DNA of 64,000 nt from Pseudomonas fluorescens (GTDB lineage Bacteria > Pseudomonadota > Gammaproteobacteria > Pseudomonadales > Pseudomonadaceae): positions 3,906,001 through 3,970,000 of the forward strand of contig NZ_CP148752.1 of NCBI RefSeq assembly GCF_040448305.1. Reading direction: 5' to 3'. A program made the translations under genes and the position numbers. Each line of letters opens with the position of its first letter. Position 1 is the first letter of the stretch. This document shows positions 33,056 to 42,858 of the stretch, piece after piece. The notes below the pieces were generated by a model, which was not told the origin of the DNA, searched no databases, and saw only the letters and a program-made list of their open reading frames with translations.

Positions 33056-34096
33056 TCAACCAAGTATTTGCCGTCGATAGTTGGCGGGTGTGTTGTTTTG
33101 CCATCGACGAAAGGCGCGGACTAAGCTACTGGCACTGCTGAAACCCAGCTTGTCGGCCACTTGTTCCAGGCTCAGGGTAGGGTTGGCCAATAGCACCAGG
33201 GCTTGGGCCTCACGAGCCTGATCGAGCAGTTGGCTGAACGTCACGCCTTGTTCGCTGAGGTTTTTGCGCAGCAACGGTGTGCTGATTTCCAGCGCCATGG
33301 CGAGTCGCTCCAGATTCGGAGCATCCGTAAACATCTCGGCCAAGCGTGCGCGTAAGGCACTGGGCGGCAGCGGCAAGCCGAGTTGCGCCAGGTATTGCAA
33401 AATAGGTTGCTCCAATTGCGCCAACAGATGCGGGTTGGCGCCCGGTAGGACCAGAGTCCGGCTCTTGGCTTTGAACACCATGGCACTGCAAGGGCAGCCA
33501 AAGATCACCGGCAGTCCCAGTGCCTGCCAGGGGCCCGGATCTGCGGGGGGGTGTCGTGACAGTTCAAGACGACGCAGCAAGTGCCGCGCCTGAAGGCCAG
33601 TCTGGCGTTCGAACAGTCGAATGTAGACCCCCTGATAAAAGCAATCGAGCGCCGCGTCGGTGTGGCGGTGCGGGCCATGCTGACGAATTTCCAGACGCAG
33701 GTCGCCGTTGGCTTCGGTGGTCAGTTGGGGGAGTGCGCTGGTGGATAACACGCGAATAATTTGCACGTGGCGCTGTAAGGCTTCACCAAAGGTGGCACTG
33801 GTACTGAGTGCCAGGTCGATGCCGTAGAACTGCGCTGGCAGCATGTAGCGCGCCACGCGCAGGCCAAAGGCTTCATCGCCGGTCAACTCGACACAGCGAA
33901 GCCACAGTGGACTGAGGATCGTGACGCTCAGGCGCAACTCAGTCGCCTGCATTACCGCAGGGTCGATGCCAACCCCGAGCAGCACCGGTTCAGGCTCGAT
34001 ACCGTACTCGCCGCGCAGGGTGTTGGCGATGGCACTAACGACGGTAGCCAGGGTTGTCTGGACCAAGGTTGCTTGGGAAGATGCAAGAGGCTTCAT
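33056..34096 (-). CDS. AraC-family regulator with an arabinose-binding-like N-terminus
   Basis: The protein of 346 residues (ATG at 34096; a TTG six codons upstream is in frame) has a ligand domain of the type found in OruR/ArgR-like AraC regulators over the first ~200 residues (DEAFGLRVARYMLPAQFYGI, ALSTSATFGEALQRHVQIIR). The C-terminal double helix-turn-helix includes LEQVADKLGFSSASSLVRAF. No clear Shine-Dalgarno precedes the ATG. It follows the DUF1254 gene in the same direction (148-bp gap) and probably governs that operon together with, or in competition with, the second AraC gene at 39063. Confidence 0.87.
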   Translation of the reverse strand: MKPLASSQATLVQTTLATVVSAIANTLRGEYGIEPEPVLLGVGIDPAVMQATELRLSVTILSPLWLRCVELTGDEAFGLRVARYMLPAQFYGIDLALSTSATFGEALQRHVQIIRVLSTSALPQLTTEANGDLRLEIRQHGPHRHTDAALDCFYQGVYIRLFERQTGLQARHLLRRLELSRHPPADPGPWQALGLPVIFGCPCSAMVFKAKSRTLVLPGANPHLLAQLEQPILQYLAQLGLPLPPSALRARLAEMFTDAPNLERLAMALEISTPLLRKNLSEQGVTFSQLLDQAREAQALVLLANPTLSLEQVADKLGFSSASSLVRAFRRWQNNTPANYRRQILG

Positions 34097-34243
34097 GGCA
34101 AGAGAAGGAGTCAAGGTTTATCGCGAAGAATGGCTGTCTGTCGAGGGTTTCGCAAGAACAAAAAAAGCGCCCCAAAGGTTCAGTTCGGGGCGGTTCGAGG
34201 GGGCATGGCCCCAAGGGTCGATGAAGGAGCGAAGCAATATCCG

Positions 34244-35674
34244 TCAGACGCGGCTGACGGCTGGACCGGGCCAGGTCAGTGCAGCAAAGTCACCCGTAGG
34301 CTCATAGCCCCGCAGGATCATCAGGAATGGTTTTCCGGCCTCGGTCGGTAACCAGTTGGCGGTTTTCTCCTCACCCGGGTCGCTGGTTTGTAGGTACAGG
34401 GTGATCGACCCGTCGGCATCTGCCACCAGGTGCGAACGGTTGCCGACCGAGTAACGGTTCAGGGCATTGGGGATTACCGAATAGCCCTCGTAACGGTACA
34501 AATGCAGTGACCAGAAAGCATTAGCCTGCGGCAGCTTGCCGGCAGGGAACGTCACGCGATACTGCGCGTTACCATCGAGCAAATGGCCGGTCGCGTCCTT
34601 CTGGTAAATCAGGTAGATCGTTTCGCTGATCGGCAATGCTACGGTGCCAAGTAATGCCATGCTGGCCCGATAGGCGTAGTCGTCGCCATAAGTACCGATG
34701 TGCTTGAGCGGATAAAGCCAACCATTGCTCGACAGGTTGCCCGCCATGTTCTTGGTGGTAGTGATTACTTTCGCACGGCCATCAACTTCAGCCCGCATCA
34801 AGCCACGGCGTGCGGGCTCATCCAGTGCGGAGAAATCCGGTGTTTTGCTGGTGCCCAGGTCAATCGTCGCGAAGCTTGCGAGCAATCCAGCGTCGCTGTG
34901 GGGTGGCGGGCATTCGCGCAACATCAGTTGCAGTGTCTTGAAATCGGCCAGCGGGTCAGTCTGTATGCTCGCAGGTTGGAAGATCTGAGCCGGTGGTGCC
35001 TGCCAGCCGGACTGTCCGTGCGCACTTAGTGGGAACAATTCGAATCGCTCCTGCAACGCGATGACCTGTTGCCGGTCGGCATCATCAGCGAAGTACAGGC
35101 GCAACAGGCCAAACAGCAACGGCGAAGGTGCGCGATAGACCTTGGCCACTTCGCCAGGCAGCGTGCCTTGCCAGTCGGGGCCGACGAGTGCAATCAATGC
35201 ACCATCGGTGAATTCACGGTGATTGGGCACGCCGAAGCCCACGCCGAACAGATCGCACAGCTGGATGCTCCAGTAACGCGAAGTGATCGGCGGAATGCGC
35301 AGCAACAGCGGCTCTTCACGCAGGTCGCCCCAGAAGTTGGAGTAGAGCGTATCGGTCTGTGGCATGCCCGGCACTGCCGGAGTGACCGTATGGCGACGAT
35401 GAACGAAGGCGCCATAGCGGTGCTTGATCCCGTTCATCGGGTCGCCTTCCATCATCCGCGTATAGCGCAACCGGGCGAAGTAGATCAGCGGATAGCCGTA
35501 CACGTACGCGGCCATCCCCAACTGATAGGCCTGTTCTTCACGGTTATTGGCGGCCAGTACCCGGCCACCCGGTAAAATGGCGCTCAAGCCGCCGATCAGG
35601 CCGGCAGCGGCGAAACCCTTGAGCAGGCGGCGACGCTGCTCGAACAGATCATTTACATCATTGAAATCTTGCAT
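34244..35674 (-). CDS. Tat-exported DUF1254/DUF1214 protein
   Basis: The 476-residue product opens with a twin-arginine-like signal, RRRLLKGFAAAGLIGGLSA, instead of the Sec signals of the two paralogues at 5-8 kb; Tat export implies folding, perhaps with a cofactor, in the cytoplasm. DUF1254 features are YVYGYPLIYFARLRYTRM and QTDTLYSNFWGDLREEP, and DUF1214 features AFWSLHLYRYEGYSVIPN and QTSDPGEEKTANWLPTEAG. It ends an apparent DUF1302-DUF1329-DUF1254 unit and so may act on the same hydrophobic compound those proteins handle. Its biochemical role is unknown. Confidence 0.85.
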   Translation of the reverse strand: MQDFNDVNDLFEQRRRLLKGFAAAGLIGGLSAILPGGRVLAANNREEQAYQLGMAAYVYGYPLIYFARLRYTRMMEGDPMNGIKHRYGAFVHRRHTVTPAVPGMPQTDTLYSNFWGDLREEPLLLRIPPITSRYWSIQLCDLFGVGFGVPNHREFTDGALIALVGPDWQGTLPGEVAKVYRAPSPLLFGLLRLYFADDADRQQVIALQERFELFPLSAHGQSGWQAPPAQIFQPASIQTDPLADFKTLQLMLRECPPPHSDAGLLASFATIDLGTSKTPDFSALDEPARRGLMRAEVDGRAKVITTTKNMAGNLSSNGWLYPLKHIGTYGDDYAYRASMALLGTVALPISETIYLIYQKDATGHLLDGNAQYRVTFPAGKLPQANAFWSLHLYRYEGYSVIPNALNRYSVGNRSHLVADADGSITLYLQTSDPGEEKTANWLPTEAGKPFLMILRGYEPTGDFAALTWPGPAVSRV

Positions 35675-35740
35675 GTGCTTATCCTTTGAAGCAGAAGCGT
35701 GGGCAACACCGGAACCCGACAGGCAGGCTCCGGCAGTCGC

Positions 35741-37096
35741 TTACTTGCCCAGGCGTTTGAGTTGCGCCGGAGTGAATTCGGCTTTCTCGGTGATGAAGCC
35801 GACATCCATTTTTTTCTGTACTTCGTTGGTCATGTAGTTGGTTGCGTAACCGCCGGAAATCAGATCGTAGGTCGCTTCCAGGGCGGTGAACGGCAACTCG
35901 ACGTCGTGTTGCTGAGTCAGGTACGACTCGTAGTTGCGCCACAACTCACCTCGGCTGTCATAGATGTCCGACGCCATGATTTGCCAGGTGTCTTCATCGA
36001 TATAGAAACGTCGCTTGGCGTAGACATGCCTGGCCGAGGGTTTGAGCGTCGCCTCGATCACCCACACGCGGTGTTTTTCGTAGCGCACCAGATCCGGGTT
36101 GAGGTAACCGGGCGTAAGCAGATCGGTGTACTTGAGGTCTTTGTTGGCAAGCTGGAAGGCGTTGTAGCCGACCAGCATTTCCTGCTTGCCGATCAGTTTC
36201 CAGTCGTAGCGATCCGGCGCGCCGTTATAGCCGTCGACGCTGTCCGACACCACTTGGCCGAAGCTGTAACGGGCGCTGTTGTCATAGGCCACCGTCGGCG
36301 CTCGACGAACCCGGCGCTGGCCAGGGATGTACTGCCAAGCCGCACGGGGTTCCGCGATCTGGTTCAGCGGTTCCTGGATCAGCGTCACTTCGCCGGAATA
36401 TCGCGAAGGCGTCTGGGTCAGCACCCGGGTGAAGTAGAGAAGATTGGCGTCCGGCTCGACGTCGGCGACGTTCTCACGAAAGGCACTCAATGCGTCATAC
36501 GTCACCACCGTGGAATCGCCACGGGCCTGGACTACGGCAGAGGCAAATTCGCGACGGATCGCGCCGCCTCGAAAACGCGTCATGTGATTCCACAGAACTT
36601 CCATTGCCTCGGTTGGCTCCGGAAACGGCACGCCGAACGTGTAGCCCTTGAGGCCGTAGCCACCCTCTTCCAGCGATACAGCGCTCAGATTGGTACGGCT
36701 TTGATCCTGGTACTTCTGCGGCAAGCGCGCGGTGCGATGCGTCGGGAATACACGCATGCGATAGTCGGGGTAGCGAACAAACATCGCTTGTTGCCCCGAA
36801 CTCAGCTGTGCCTTGTGCTGCGCAAGGTTGCTCTTGTCGACGGTGTAAAGCGGCTTCTCGCCAGCAAAGGGGTCGGCGTAGTTTCCGGTTGCACTCACGG
36901 CGGCGGCGCCGGGTTTCAAGCCACCGCTCCAGGCCGGGATACTGCCATCGGCGTTGGCGCCGCGCTCGGCGCCCATGGTGGTAAGAGCACTGTCCAGACG
37001 CACTGCATCGGTCTGTTTGGCTTCCACCGAGCTGAGATAGCATGCTGCCAACAGGGAAAGAACGAAGGGCAATCGGGTTATGGAAGTCGTCATCAT
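35741..37096 (-). CDS. DUF1329 periplasmic protein (LolA/LolB-like fold family)
   Basis: The 451-residue product has a signal peptide (LPFVLSLLAACYLSSVEA). Family motifs are DGSIPAWSGGLKPG, QRRVRRAPTVAYDNSARYSF and the C-terminal half with YAKRRFYIDEDTWQIMASDI. DUF1329 proteins have an outer-membrane-lipoprotein-sorting-like fold and nearly always accompany a DUF1302 protein, often with RND exporters. Here the ATG shares one base with the DUF1302 stop, so the two are translationally coupled. A role in moving or sensing lipids or other hydrophobic substrates between membranes is the usual inference. No RND gene is in the window. Confidence 0.88.
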   Translation of the reverse strand: MMTTSITRLPFVLSLLAACYLSSVEAKQTDAVRLDSALTTMGAERGANADGSIPAWSGGLKPGAAAVSATGNYADPFAGEKPLYTVDKSNLAQHKAQLSSGQQAMFVRYPDYRMRVFPTHRTARLPQKYQDQSRTNLSAVSLEEGGYGLKGYTFGVPFPEPTEAMEVLWNHMTRFRGGAIRREFASAVVQARGDSTVVTYDALSAFRENVADVEPDANLLYFTRVLTQTPSRYSGEVTLIQEPLNQIAEPRAAWQYIPGQRRVRRAPTVAYDNSARYSFGQVVSDSVDGYNGAPDRYDWKLIGKQEMLVGYNAFQLANKDLKYTDLLTPGYLNPDLVRYEKHRVWVIEATLKPSARHVYAKRRFYIDEDTWQIMASDIYDSRGELWRNYESYLTQQHDVELPFTALEATYDLISGGYATNYMTNEVQKKMDVGFITEKAEFTPAQLKRLGK

Positions 37097-38922
37097 CAGA
37101 AACTGGCCTTGAGGGTGACCGAAGCGAAATCCCGGTCATCGATGGTTGAAAATTTGTTGGTGCCAAAGAAGTCGTTGTAAGCCAGCTCCAACGAGTAGTT
37201 ATTGCGATAGTCGAACGTCAGCGCCGCGCCGGCAGCCATCTGGCCTTCCTGGAAGTTCGGGCCATAGCCCTCGACGTCATGACGGAAGTTCAATGATGGA
37301 GTGACCACTGTGGCCGGAATCAGGCTCTCGTAGGCCAATGCCGCGCGCAGCCGATAGCCCCAGGAAAAGCCGGTGGTATAGCCATGGGTGTTGCAGAAGT
37401 CGGCATTCTTGTCGGCAGCCTGCGACGGGCTCAAACCACCCGCCGAAGGCGTGAAACACGCCGCACCGCTGTTCTGCACCCGACCGAACACACTGGCGCG
37501 ACCGAGCCGTTCCTCATTGAGATTGATGTCATCGATCCAGTTCGCCCCGGCTTCGGCTGCCCAGGTCAACTTCTGCGCACCGAGCACGTTGCTGACGTTG
37601 TTGGTGGCTCCCAGGCTGTACTGCCAGACTTTCTTGCGCGTGTAGCCCTGAACATCGCTGCCCAAGGGCGGCGCCACCCCATCGAAGATCGGTGTGCTGG
37701 CACCGGAACCGGCGATGGCCGCCACCACATCGGAAGCGTTGAAGGACAGTGGCTGGTTGGGCCGGTAACTCAATTCGCTGAACACCGCCGTGCTGCCGAC
37801 CACCCCGCTGAGACTGATGCCGAACAGGCGAATGTCTTCCGGGTAGACGGTGTTGTAAGTACCGGTGGGCAGCGTGCCAGCGGCGAGGCTGGTGCGCACG
37901 GTGCCGTTCACCAAAGGTGTACGGCTGTGGTAGTTGGCGTAATAGAAACCCAACTCGGCGTCATTGAGCGAATCAAGAGTCTTGCGCAGAGCCAAGCCGT
38001 ATTGGCCGCCGTCGCTGGGCCAATCCGAGGCACCGCGAGTCTCGTAGGCACGGGCCCGGATCGACTGTGCAGTGGTCAGGTTGCCTGGCGGATTGACGAT
38101 GACTTTATTGAACTGGCAGCCTTCCTGGGTATTGTCGCTGACCGAGAAGAAAGTACCGCAGCCATCAAAAACCGAAGGCCGGAAATTGTACTGATAGAAA
38201 CCTTCGAGGCTCAGGGTGTCTGCCAAGTCGTAACTGAAGCTCAGCATCTCGACCGGTAACTGGCCTTCTTTCAGTTCCACGCCGGGACGGTTGAAGGCCG
38301 AGGCGTCCAATGGGTTGATGGCGTTGATGCCGTTTTGCAGGAATAGCGCCTCGCCCCACGACAGCACCTGTTTACCCAATTTCACATTGAGCTGGTGATC
38401 GTTGACTTCGAAGTTTTTCCACGCATACAGATCCAGCACCTCGAAACCCTGGAACTTGGCCAGATCCTGCCATCCGCTGTCGTCAAACCGGGTGAAGTCG
38501 CCGTTTCCGGTTTCGTAGGCGTGGTCGTACCAATACTTGAAACGCACGAAGGCGCCCTGCCCGCCATCGTTCAAGTCAAACTCGGTGAGCCCCTTGAAGA
38601 CCTGCGAGATGGTGTCGCCCTTGTCGAAGTTGAGCTTGCCGTCGTCGGCGCTATAGTTGATGCCTTCGCCACGCTTGCCGATAGAACGAGCATCGGCGAC
38701 CGTTAGTTGATCAGGATCGGCGTTGCGCAAGGCCCAACTGTTGCCCAGGGTCAGCGTGGTGTTGGTGGTCAGGCTCCAGTCGTCATTGACTTGCCAACTG
38801 GTGGCCTGGGCCATTGGGCAGGCCAGCGCCGCCAATGCAATACCAGCGACCGAAAAGCCCGGATGCAAGTGGTTGATGCGTCTCGCGCGGGTACGTGGTG
38901 GTGCAAGCTGCTTCATGCTCAT
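37096..38922 (-). CDS. DUF1302 outer-membrane protein
   Basis: The start chosen, ATG at 38922, has GGTGAA upstream and is followed by a signal peptide (SVAGIALAALACPMAQA) after a basic stretch. The 608 residues contain WQVNDDWSLTTNTTLTLGN, then GKQVLSWGEALFLQNGINAI and the end-strand DFASVTLKASF, typical of DUF1302 barrel-like proteins. The terminal Phe is the usual outer-membrane insertion signal. It leads the unit with DUF1329 and DUF1254 and is divergent from an AraC gene. An A-rich motif sits in its leader. Function is not known; association with hydrocarbon, sterol and lipid loci is recurrent. Confidence 0.88.
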   Translation of the reverse strand: MSMKQLAPPRTRARRINHLHPGFSVAGIALAALACPMAQATSWQVNDDWSLTTNTTLTLGNSWALRNADPDQLTVADARSIGKRGEGINYSADDGKLNFDKGDTISQVFKGLTEFDLNDGGQGAFVRFKYWYDHAYETGNGDFTRFDDSGWQDLAKFQGFEVLDLYAWKNFEVNDHQLNVKLGKQVLSWGEALFLQNGINAINPLDASAFNRPGVELKEGQLPVEMLSFSYDLADTLSLEGFYQYNFRPSVFDGCGTFFSVSDNTQEGCQFNKVIVNPPGNLTTAQSIRARAYETRGASDWPSDGGQYGLALRKTLDSLNDAELGFYYANYHSRTPLVNGTVRTSLAAGTLPTGTYNTVYPEDIRLFGISLSGVVGSTAVFSELSYRPNQPLSFNASDVVAAIAGSGASTPIFDGVAPPLGSDVQGYTRKKVWQYSLGATNNVSNVLGAQKLTWAAEAGANWIDDINLNEERLGRASVFGRVQNSGAACFTPSAGGLSPSQAADKNADFCNTHGYTTGFSWGYRLRAALAYESLIPATVVTPSLNFRHDVEGYGPNFQEGQMAAGAALTFDYRNNYSLELAYNDFFGTNKFSTIDDRDFASVTLKASF

Positions 38923-38927
38923 GTTCA

Positions 38928-38942
38928 CCTGTTTTTGTTTTA
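38928..38942 (-). promoter_or_regulatory. A-rich leader motif upstream of the DUF1302 gene (possible Crc/Hfq site)
   Basis: The transcript reads TAAAACAAAAACAGG immediately before the ribosome-binding site, so occupancy would block initiation directly. Confidence 0.45.
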
Positions 38943-39062
38943 GTGGTGAGTACGTAACGACGCGCAAGGTGCTGGCGGTTGGCAATTTCAGCCGTACTAT
39001 GTCGCGCCGCCGAAGACGCAAAAGGGTTGCGCCGCCGGGACAGCCACGATGGGAGGATTTGC

Positions 39063-40100
39063 TTGAAGATCGTTAATCATTGGCCGACAAATCGTTTCCC
39101 GGCGCATCGAAATAGACCGTCGTTATGTGTCGGCATCATCAACTCGGGGGTGCTGGAACTGGAGGCGCGCGGCGTGGACATGCAGCGCCTGCAAAGCGAC
39201 TGGGGCGTGAGCCTGGCCAGCCTGCGCCAGCCGCATTTGCGTCTGCCGGCATTTCTGGCTCGCCGGTTCTGGGAAGTGGCGCGCGACCTCAGTGATGATC
39301 CGGCCATCGGCCTGGCCGCGGCGCGGCAGAACGATCCCGGGCAAATGCTGGGCCTGGCCTATCTCATGCAACTGATGCCCAGCCGCATGCAATCACTGGA
39401 CATGTTGGCGCGCTATTGGCCGTTGTGGACCGGACATATGAGCTTGCTCGGCGAAGTAAAGGACGGACTGCTGCACGTGGCCCTGATGCCCGAACATGCC
39501 TTGCAGCCGGCAGTAGAAGAACTGGATTTCTGGGGTGCCCTGCAAATCCAGCACCTCAAGGGCTTGCCTGGAACCACCAATGCGGTGCGCGAAATCCATT
39601 TTTGCCGTACCCGCCCGGAGAACCCCGAGCCTTGGCTGAAGCTCTTTGCCGGCGAAGTTCGGTTCGATGCCGCACGCAACGAAGTGGTACTGGATATGGC
39701 GGCCCTGGGCGAACCACGTCCAGGCGGTAGCCCGGCCATTTGCAAGGCATTGGAGGCCGCTTTGAAAAGCTACGCGGAGCAAACTGCACGGGAGTCAGTG
39801 TTCGAAGCCGTGGCCAACGCCGTGCTGGCCGATCTTGCACAGCCTCCGGGTCTTGAGCAAATGGCCGAGCACTTGCACCTCACCTCGCGCACGCTGCATC
39901 GCGCGCTTCATCGGGAGGGCTGGACGTTCAATGCCATTGTGGAAATACACCGCCGTTACGTGGCGCATGATCTGCTCTCAAGCGGGAAGCTATCGGTGAG
40001 TGAAGTGGCTGAGCAACTGGGGTACCGCGAAGTTTCAAACTTCAGCCGCGCCTTTCGCCGTTGGTACGGAGTAAGCCCTAGTAAATTGCACGAGCACTGA
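39063..40100 (+). CDS. AraC-family regulator, divergent from the DUF1302 unit
   Basis: I prefer a TTG start at 39063 because GGGAGGA lies five bases before it; an ATG 84 bases upstream lacks such a site. The resulting 345 residues have an arabinose-binding-like domain (QSDWGVSLASLRQPHLRLPA, DDPAIGLAAARQNDPGQMLG) and a C-terminal AraC double HTH (LTSRTLHRALHREGWTFNAI, VAEQLGYREVSNFSRAFRRW). It is of the same subclass as the regulator at 33056. The divergent placement makes it the likely direct activator of DUF1302-DUF1329-DUF1254. Confidence 0.87.
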   Translation: MKIVNHWPTNRFPAHRNRPSLCVGIINSGVLELEARGVDMQRLQSDWGVSLASLRQPHLRLPAFLARRFWEVARDLSDDPAIGLAAARQNDPGQMLGLAYLMQLMPSRMQSLDMLARYWPLWTGHMSLLGEVKDGLLHVALMPEHALQPAVEELDFWGALQIQHLKGLPGTTNAVREIHFCRTRPENPEPWLKLFAGEVRFDAARNEVVLDMAALGEPRPGGSPAICKALEAALKSYAEQTARESVFEAVANAVLADLAQPPGLEQMAEHLHLTSRTLHRALHREGWTFNAIVEIHRRYVAHDLLSSGKLSVSEVAEQLGYREVSNFSRAFRRWYGVSPSKLHEH

Positions 40101-40158
40101 CGTTCGAAATAAATCGAACGGCAGTTTCCTTCCTGGTGCTTTTCTTGAGTGTCAGCTA

Positions 40159-40210
40159 TGGGTCGACTTTCGCCCTTCGCCAGTGGCAGAAATCGGCAAA
40201 TAGCGGCAAC
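40159..40210 (+). repeat. Dispersed hairpin repeat, full copy
   Basis: TGGGTCGACTTTCGCCCTTC, then GCCAGTGGCAGAAATCGGCA, then AATAGCGGCAAC. It lies between the AraC stop and the convergent trkH gene. Confidence 0.75.
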
Positions 40211-40322
40211 CCAAACGACTACTGATCTCTCTATGGAAGTACTCGCTGCCCCTTGGGTGGGTATCGACAGATTTATTTTCGTCCCCCATGTACCTTTTAG
40301 ACTCAGCCCCCGACAAGGTGGG

Positions 40323-41777
40323 TCAATATCTCCAGAAAACGGGAGTTACCAGTACCAACACAGTCAGGATTTCCAGCCTTCCCAGAAGCATTCCAACGGT
40401 CAGTAGCCATTTGGCGGCATCCGGTAATGAAGAGAAATTACCGGCCGGTCCAATGATCGTGCCCAGCCCTGGTCCAACGTTACACACCGCAGTAGCGGCA
40501 CCGCTCAACGCTGTTGTCCAATCAAGCCCAATGAGAGCCAGGCCCAAGGCGATGGCAGCAATAGTGATGGTGAAGAAAAACGAGAAGGTCAAAAGCGAGC
40601 GCAAGATCTCCTCGTCGATGGGATGACCGTTGTATTTCTTCTGAATCACGGCGCGAGGATGGATCAACTGCTTCAAACTACTGACCAGCAGAGCGGCAGC
40701 AACCTGAAAACGGAAGATTTTGAGACCGCCTGCAGTGGAGCCGGAACATCCACCCACGAAGGTCAAATAGAAAAACAGCAAGACAGCGAAGCTGCCCCAT
40801 AACGTGTAGTCGCCAACCGCAATTCCGGTGGTCGTGACGACCGAGGTCACATTGACTGCCACGATACGAAACGCATCCCACCATCCGTAATCGCTGTGAA
40901 AACACAGCCAGGTACCCACAGCCAGCGATGTGACGAGCAAGAACCCAATGAATCCGCGTACCTGGTGATCCTTGATCAGCGCACGCCGATTTCCCCGCAA
41001 TGTTGCAACGTACAAGGTAAAGGGCAGACTGCCCAGAATCATGATGGCCACCGCCACCCAGTGAATCGCAGGTTGCGCCCAATGCCCAAGTGAGGCGTCC
41101 GAAGTTGAGAACCCCCCGGTAGAGATCAACGACATTGCGTGGTTGACCGCTTCAAATGGCGTCATTCCAGCAAGCCAGAGCGCCAGAGCTCCGATGCCAG
41201 TAAGCCCCAGATAGAGCAGAAGTATGTACTTGGCTGCCACATGGGAACGCGGTGTCACTTTCTCCGACCAGTCTGAGGACTCTGTCTGGAACAGACGCAT
41301 ACCGCCTACTCGCAACAGTGGAAGGATCGCCACAGCCATGCCGATAAAACCGATGCCTCCCAACCAATGCAGCATGGAGCGCCATATCAACAAGCCGGGA
41401 GATGAGCTATCCAAACCGGTGAGTACCGTCGAGCCAGTGGTTGTGATGCCAGACATCGTTTCAAAGAATGCGTCGGTGTAGCTGATATCGCTGATGAACA
41501 CCATTGGCAACGCTGCGAAGGTGCACACGACTACCCAGCTTCCAGTTGTCAGCAGGTACATATCCCTCGGGCGAAGCTGGCCAGTATCCGGGCGCCCCCG
41601 CACGATCAACAGCAATCCACAGAGGAAGGTAATCAAACTCGACCAGAGAAAGGCCGACAGATCGTCGCTACGCTCATAGGCCACCAGCGTGATCATGGGA
41701 ATAGCCATGCTTACGGCCAGCGTGATCAGAAAAATGCCCAAGATGAAGCCGATAAGCCGAATTGCTGCGAGGGACAT
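40323..41777 (-). CDS. trkH: TrkH-type potassium uptake protein
   Basis: TrkH is the K+-conducting membrane subunit of the Trk system and works with cytosolic TrkA, which is not in the window. I chose ATG at 41777 (MSLAAIRLIGFILGIFLITL), which matches the family N-terminus; the frame is open 29 codons further. The 484 residues contain the four pore-loop repeats: TTGSTVLTGLD, SLISTGGFSTSD, TTTGIAVGDY and NVGPGLGTIIG. VGGCSGSTAGGLKIFR is also a TrkH signature. The protein appears complete and is transcribed alone. Confidence 0.93.
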   Translation of the reverse strand: MSLAAIRLIGFILGIFLITLAVSMAIPMITLVAYERSDDLSAFLWSSLITFLCGLLLIVRGRPDTGQLRPRDMYLLTTGSWVVVCTFAALPMVFISDISYTDAFFETMSGITTTGSTVLTGLDSSSPGLLIWRSMLHWLGGIGFIGMAVAILPLLRVGGMRLFQTESSDWSEKVTPRSHVAAKYILLLYLGLTGIGALALWLAGMTPFEAVNHAMSLISTGGFSTSDASLGHWAQPAIHWVAVAIMILGSLPFTLYVATLRGNRRALIKDHQVRGFIGFLLVTSLAVGTWLCFHSDYGWWDAFRIVAVNVTSVVTTTGIAVGDYTLWGSFAVLLFFYLTFVGGCSGSTAGGLKIFRFQVAAALLVSSLKQLIHPRAVIQKKYNGHPIDEEILRSLLTFSFFFTITIAAIALGLALIGLDWTTALSGAATAVCNVGPGLGTIIGPAGNFSSLPDAAKWLLTVGMLLGRLEILTVLVLVTPVFWRY

Positions 41778-42125
41778 AACAGTAGCGTTCCAAATTAGCA
41801 CCACGCAGTATCGGATGCCCCCCCTAAAGCCCCCGTAAATTTTGCGTAAAACTTCTACGAGCAATCAGTCAGGCTGGGGACGTCAAAGGGCAGCTTCACG
41901 CCCAGAGGAAGTCAGTCAACCAAAATCGAGACTCTTCAGGAGCGGTGAAACACGCTTCCTCAAGGCATTCAAATAGGTGGTTTCATCGTAGCGCGCCCTG
42001 AACCTTCAAGCTGCGCGAGATGGCGCGCGATACCGAAATCCTCCTCCGGCTTCCTGCCGACCGCCCCACCTTCCCTCCCTCACGATTGGCGACTGCTACG
42101 CTGAAATCTCCACGGAGGATTCGCG

Positions 42126-42335
42126 ATGCCAAATTCTGACCTACTCCCTTCCTTGCTGTTCAAGCTCAACTAAAACCGGCTTGCCCTTGAAGCCGCCATC
42201 TTGGAGCTTTCGAACTGGGTCGAGCAGCGCGGATCGGCCGATGTCGCCGACAATGTGCGCGGCGCCCTTGAAGCTATCGACAGGAATGAGGAATTTATCA
42301 AGATGACGCTCGCAATGATGATGGCGCCGGAGTGA
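42126..42335 (+). pseudogene. Small conserved-hypothetical gene with an internal stop
   Basis: The ATG at 42126 has GGAGGA six bases before it, and the frame ends with TGA at 42333. After 15 codons (MPNSDLLPSLLFKLN) a TAA at 42171 interrupts; the remainder reads RLALEAAILELSNWVEQRGS, then ADVADNVRGALEAIDRNEEF, then IKMTLAMMMAPE. The downstream part is helix-forming and looks like a conserved small protein of pseudomonads. Either this is a recent loss, or only the 15-codon peptide is made. Confidence 0.6.
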
Positions 42336-42858
42336 CGGCTATCGGCTGTGGCCAATCGCGTCATAAGCAGCTCGAGAGCGACTCGCAAGCCCCTGAATAT
42401 CTCGTGGTCTAATTAAACTTTTGATACCCATTTAGGCGAGAATGCTTGCCCAATAGAGGCTCCGGATGAGCGGCCCCGGCTCAAGCCGAGAAAAAACTTA
42501 ACGTCGTGTCCGGGATTAGTTGACCACTACAAACTCGCCTGATACACGATTGCCAGACAAGGTTTTTTGCTGATCGACTGGCGTGCCCCCACCCAGACCA
42601 CGACTCACTGAAATTCAGATTTATCTCTTTACTTAGCGACTGAGTAAATTTTGTGGCGAAGCGTCTACTCACACGCTCAGGGAGTGTAGATCACAATAAG
42701 CCAGCATCCCCTTGCGCAGCTGAGCAGCTCAGATTCAGTTCCGTAATATTTACGCGCCGCCATTACGGACCATTTGGCTTCGAGAACAGCCAATCGTGAT
42801 CAGCAGCTAAAAAGCGGATAGTCAGAGATTAACTCTTGAGGTCCGCCAAAGACCGCTA

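Noticed and set aside
35699..37180. 493-codon plus-strand frame opposite DUF1329
   Set aside because: It is His/Arg/Val-rich and without domains. The minus-strand frame has signal peptide, family motifs and a one-base overlap with DUF1302.
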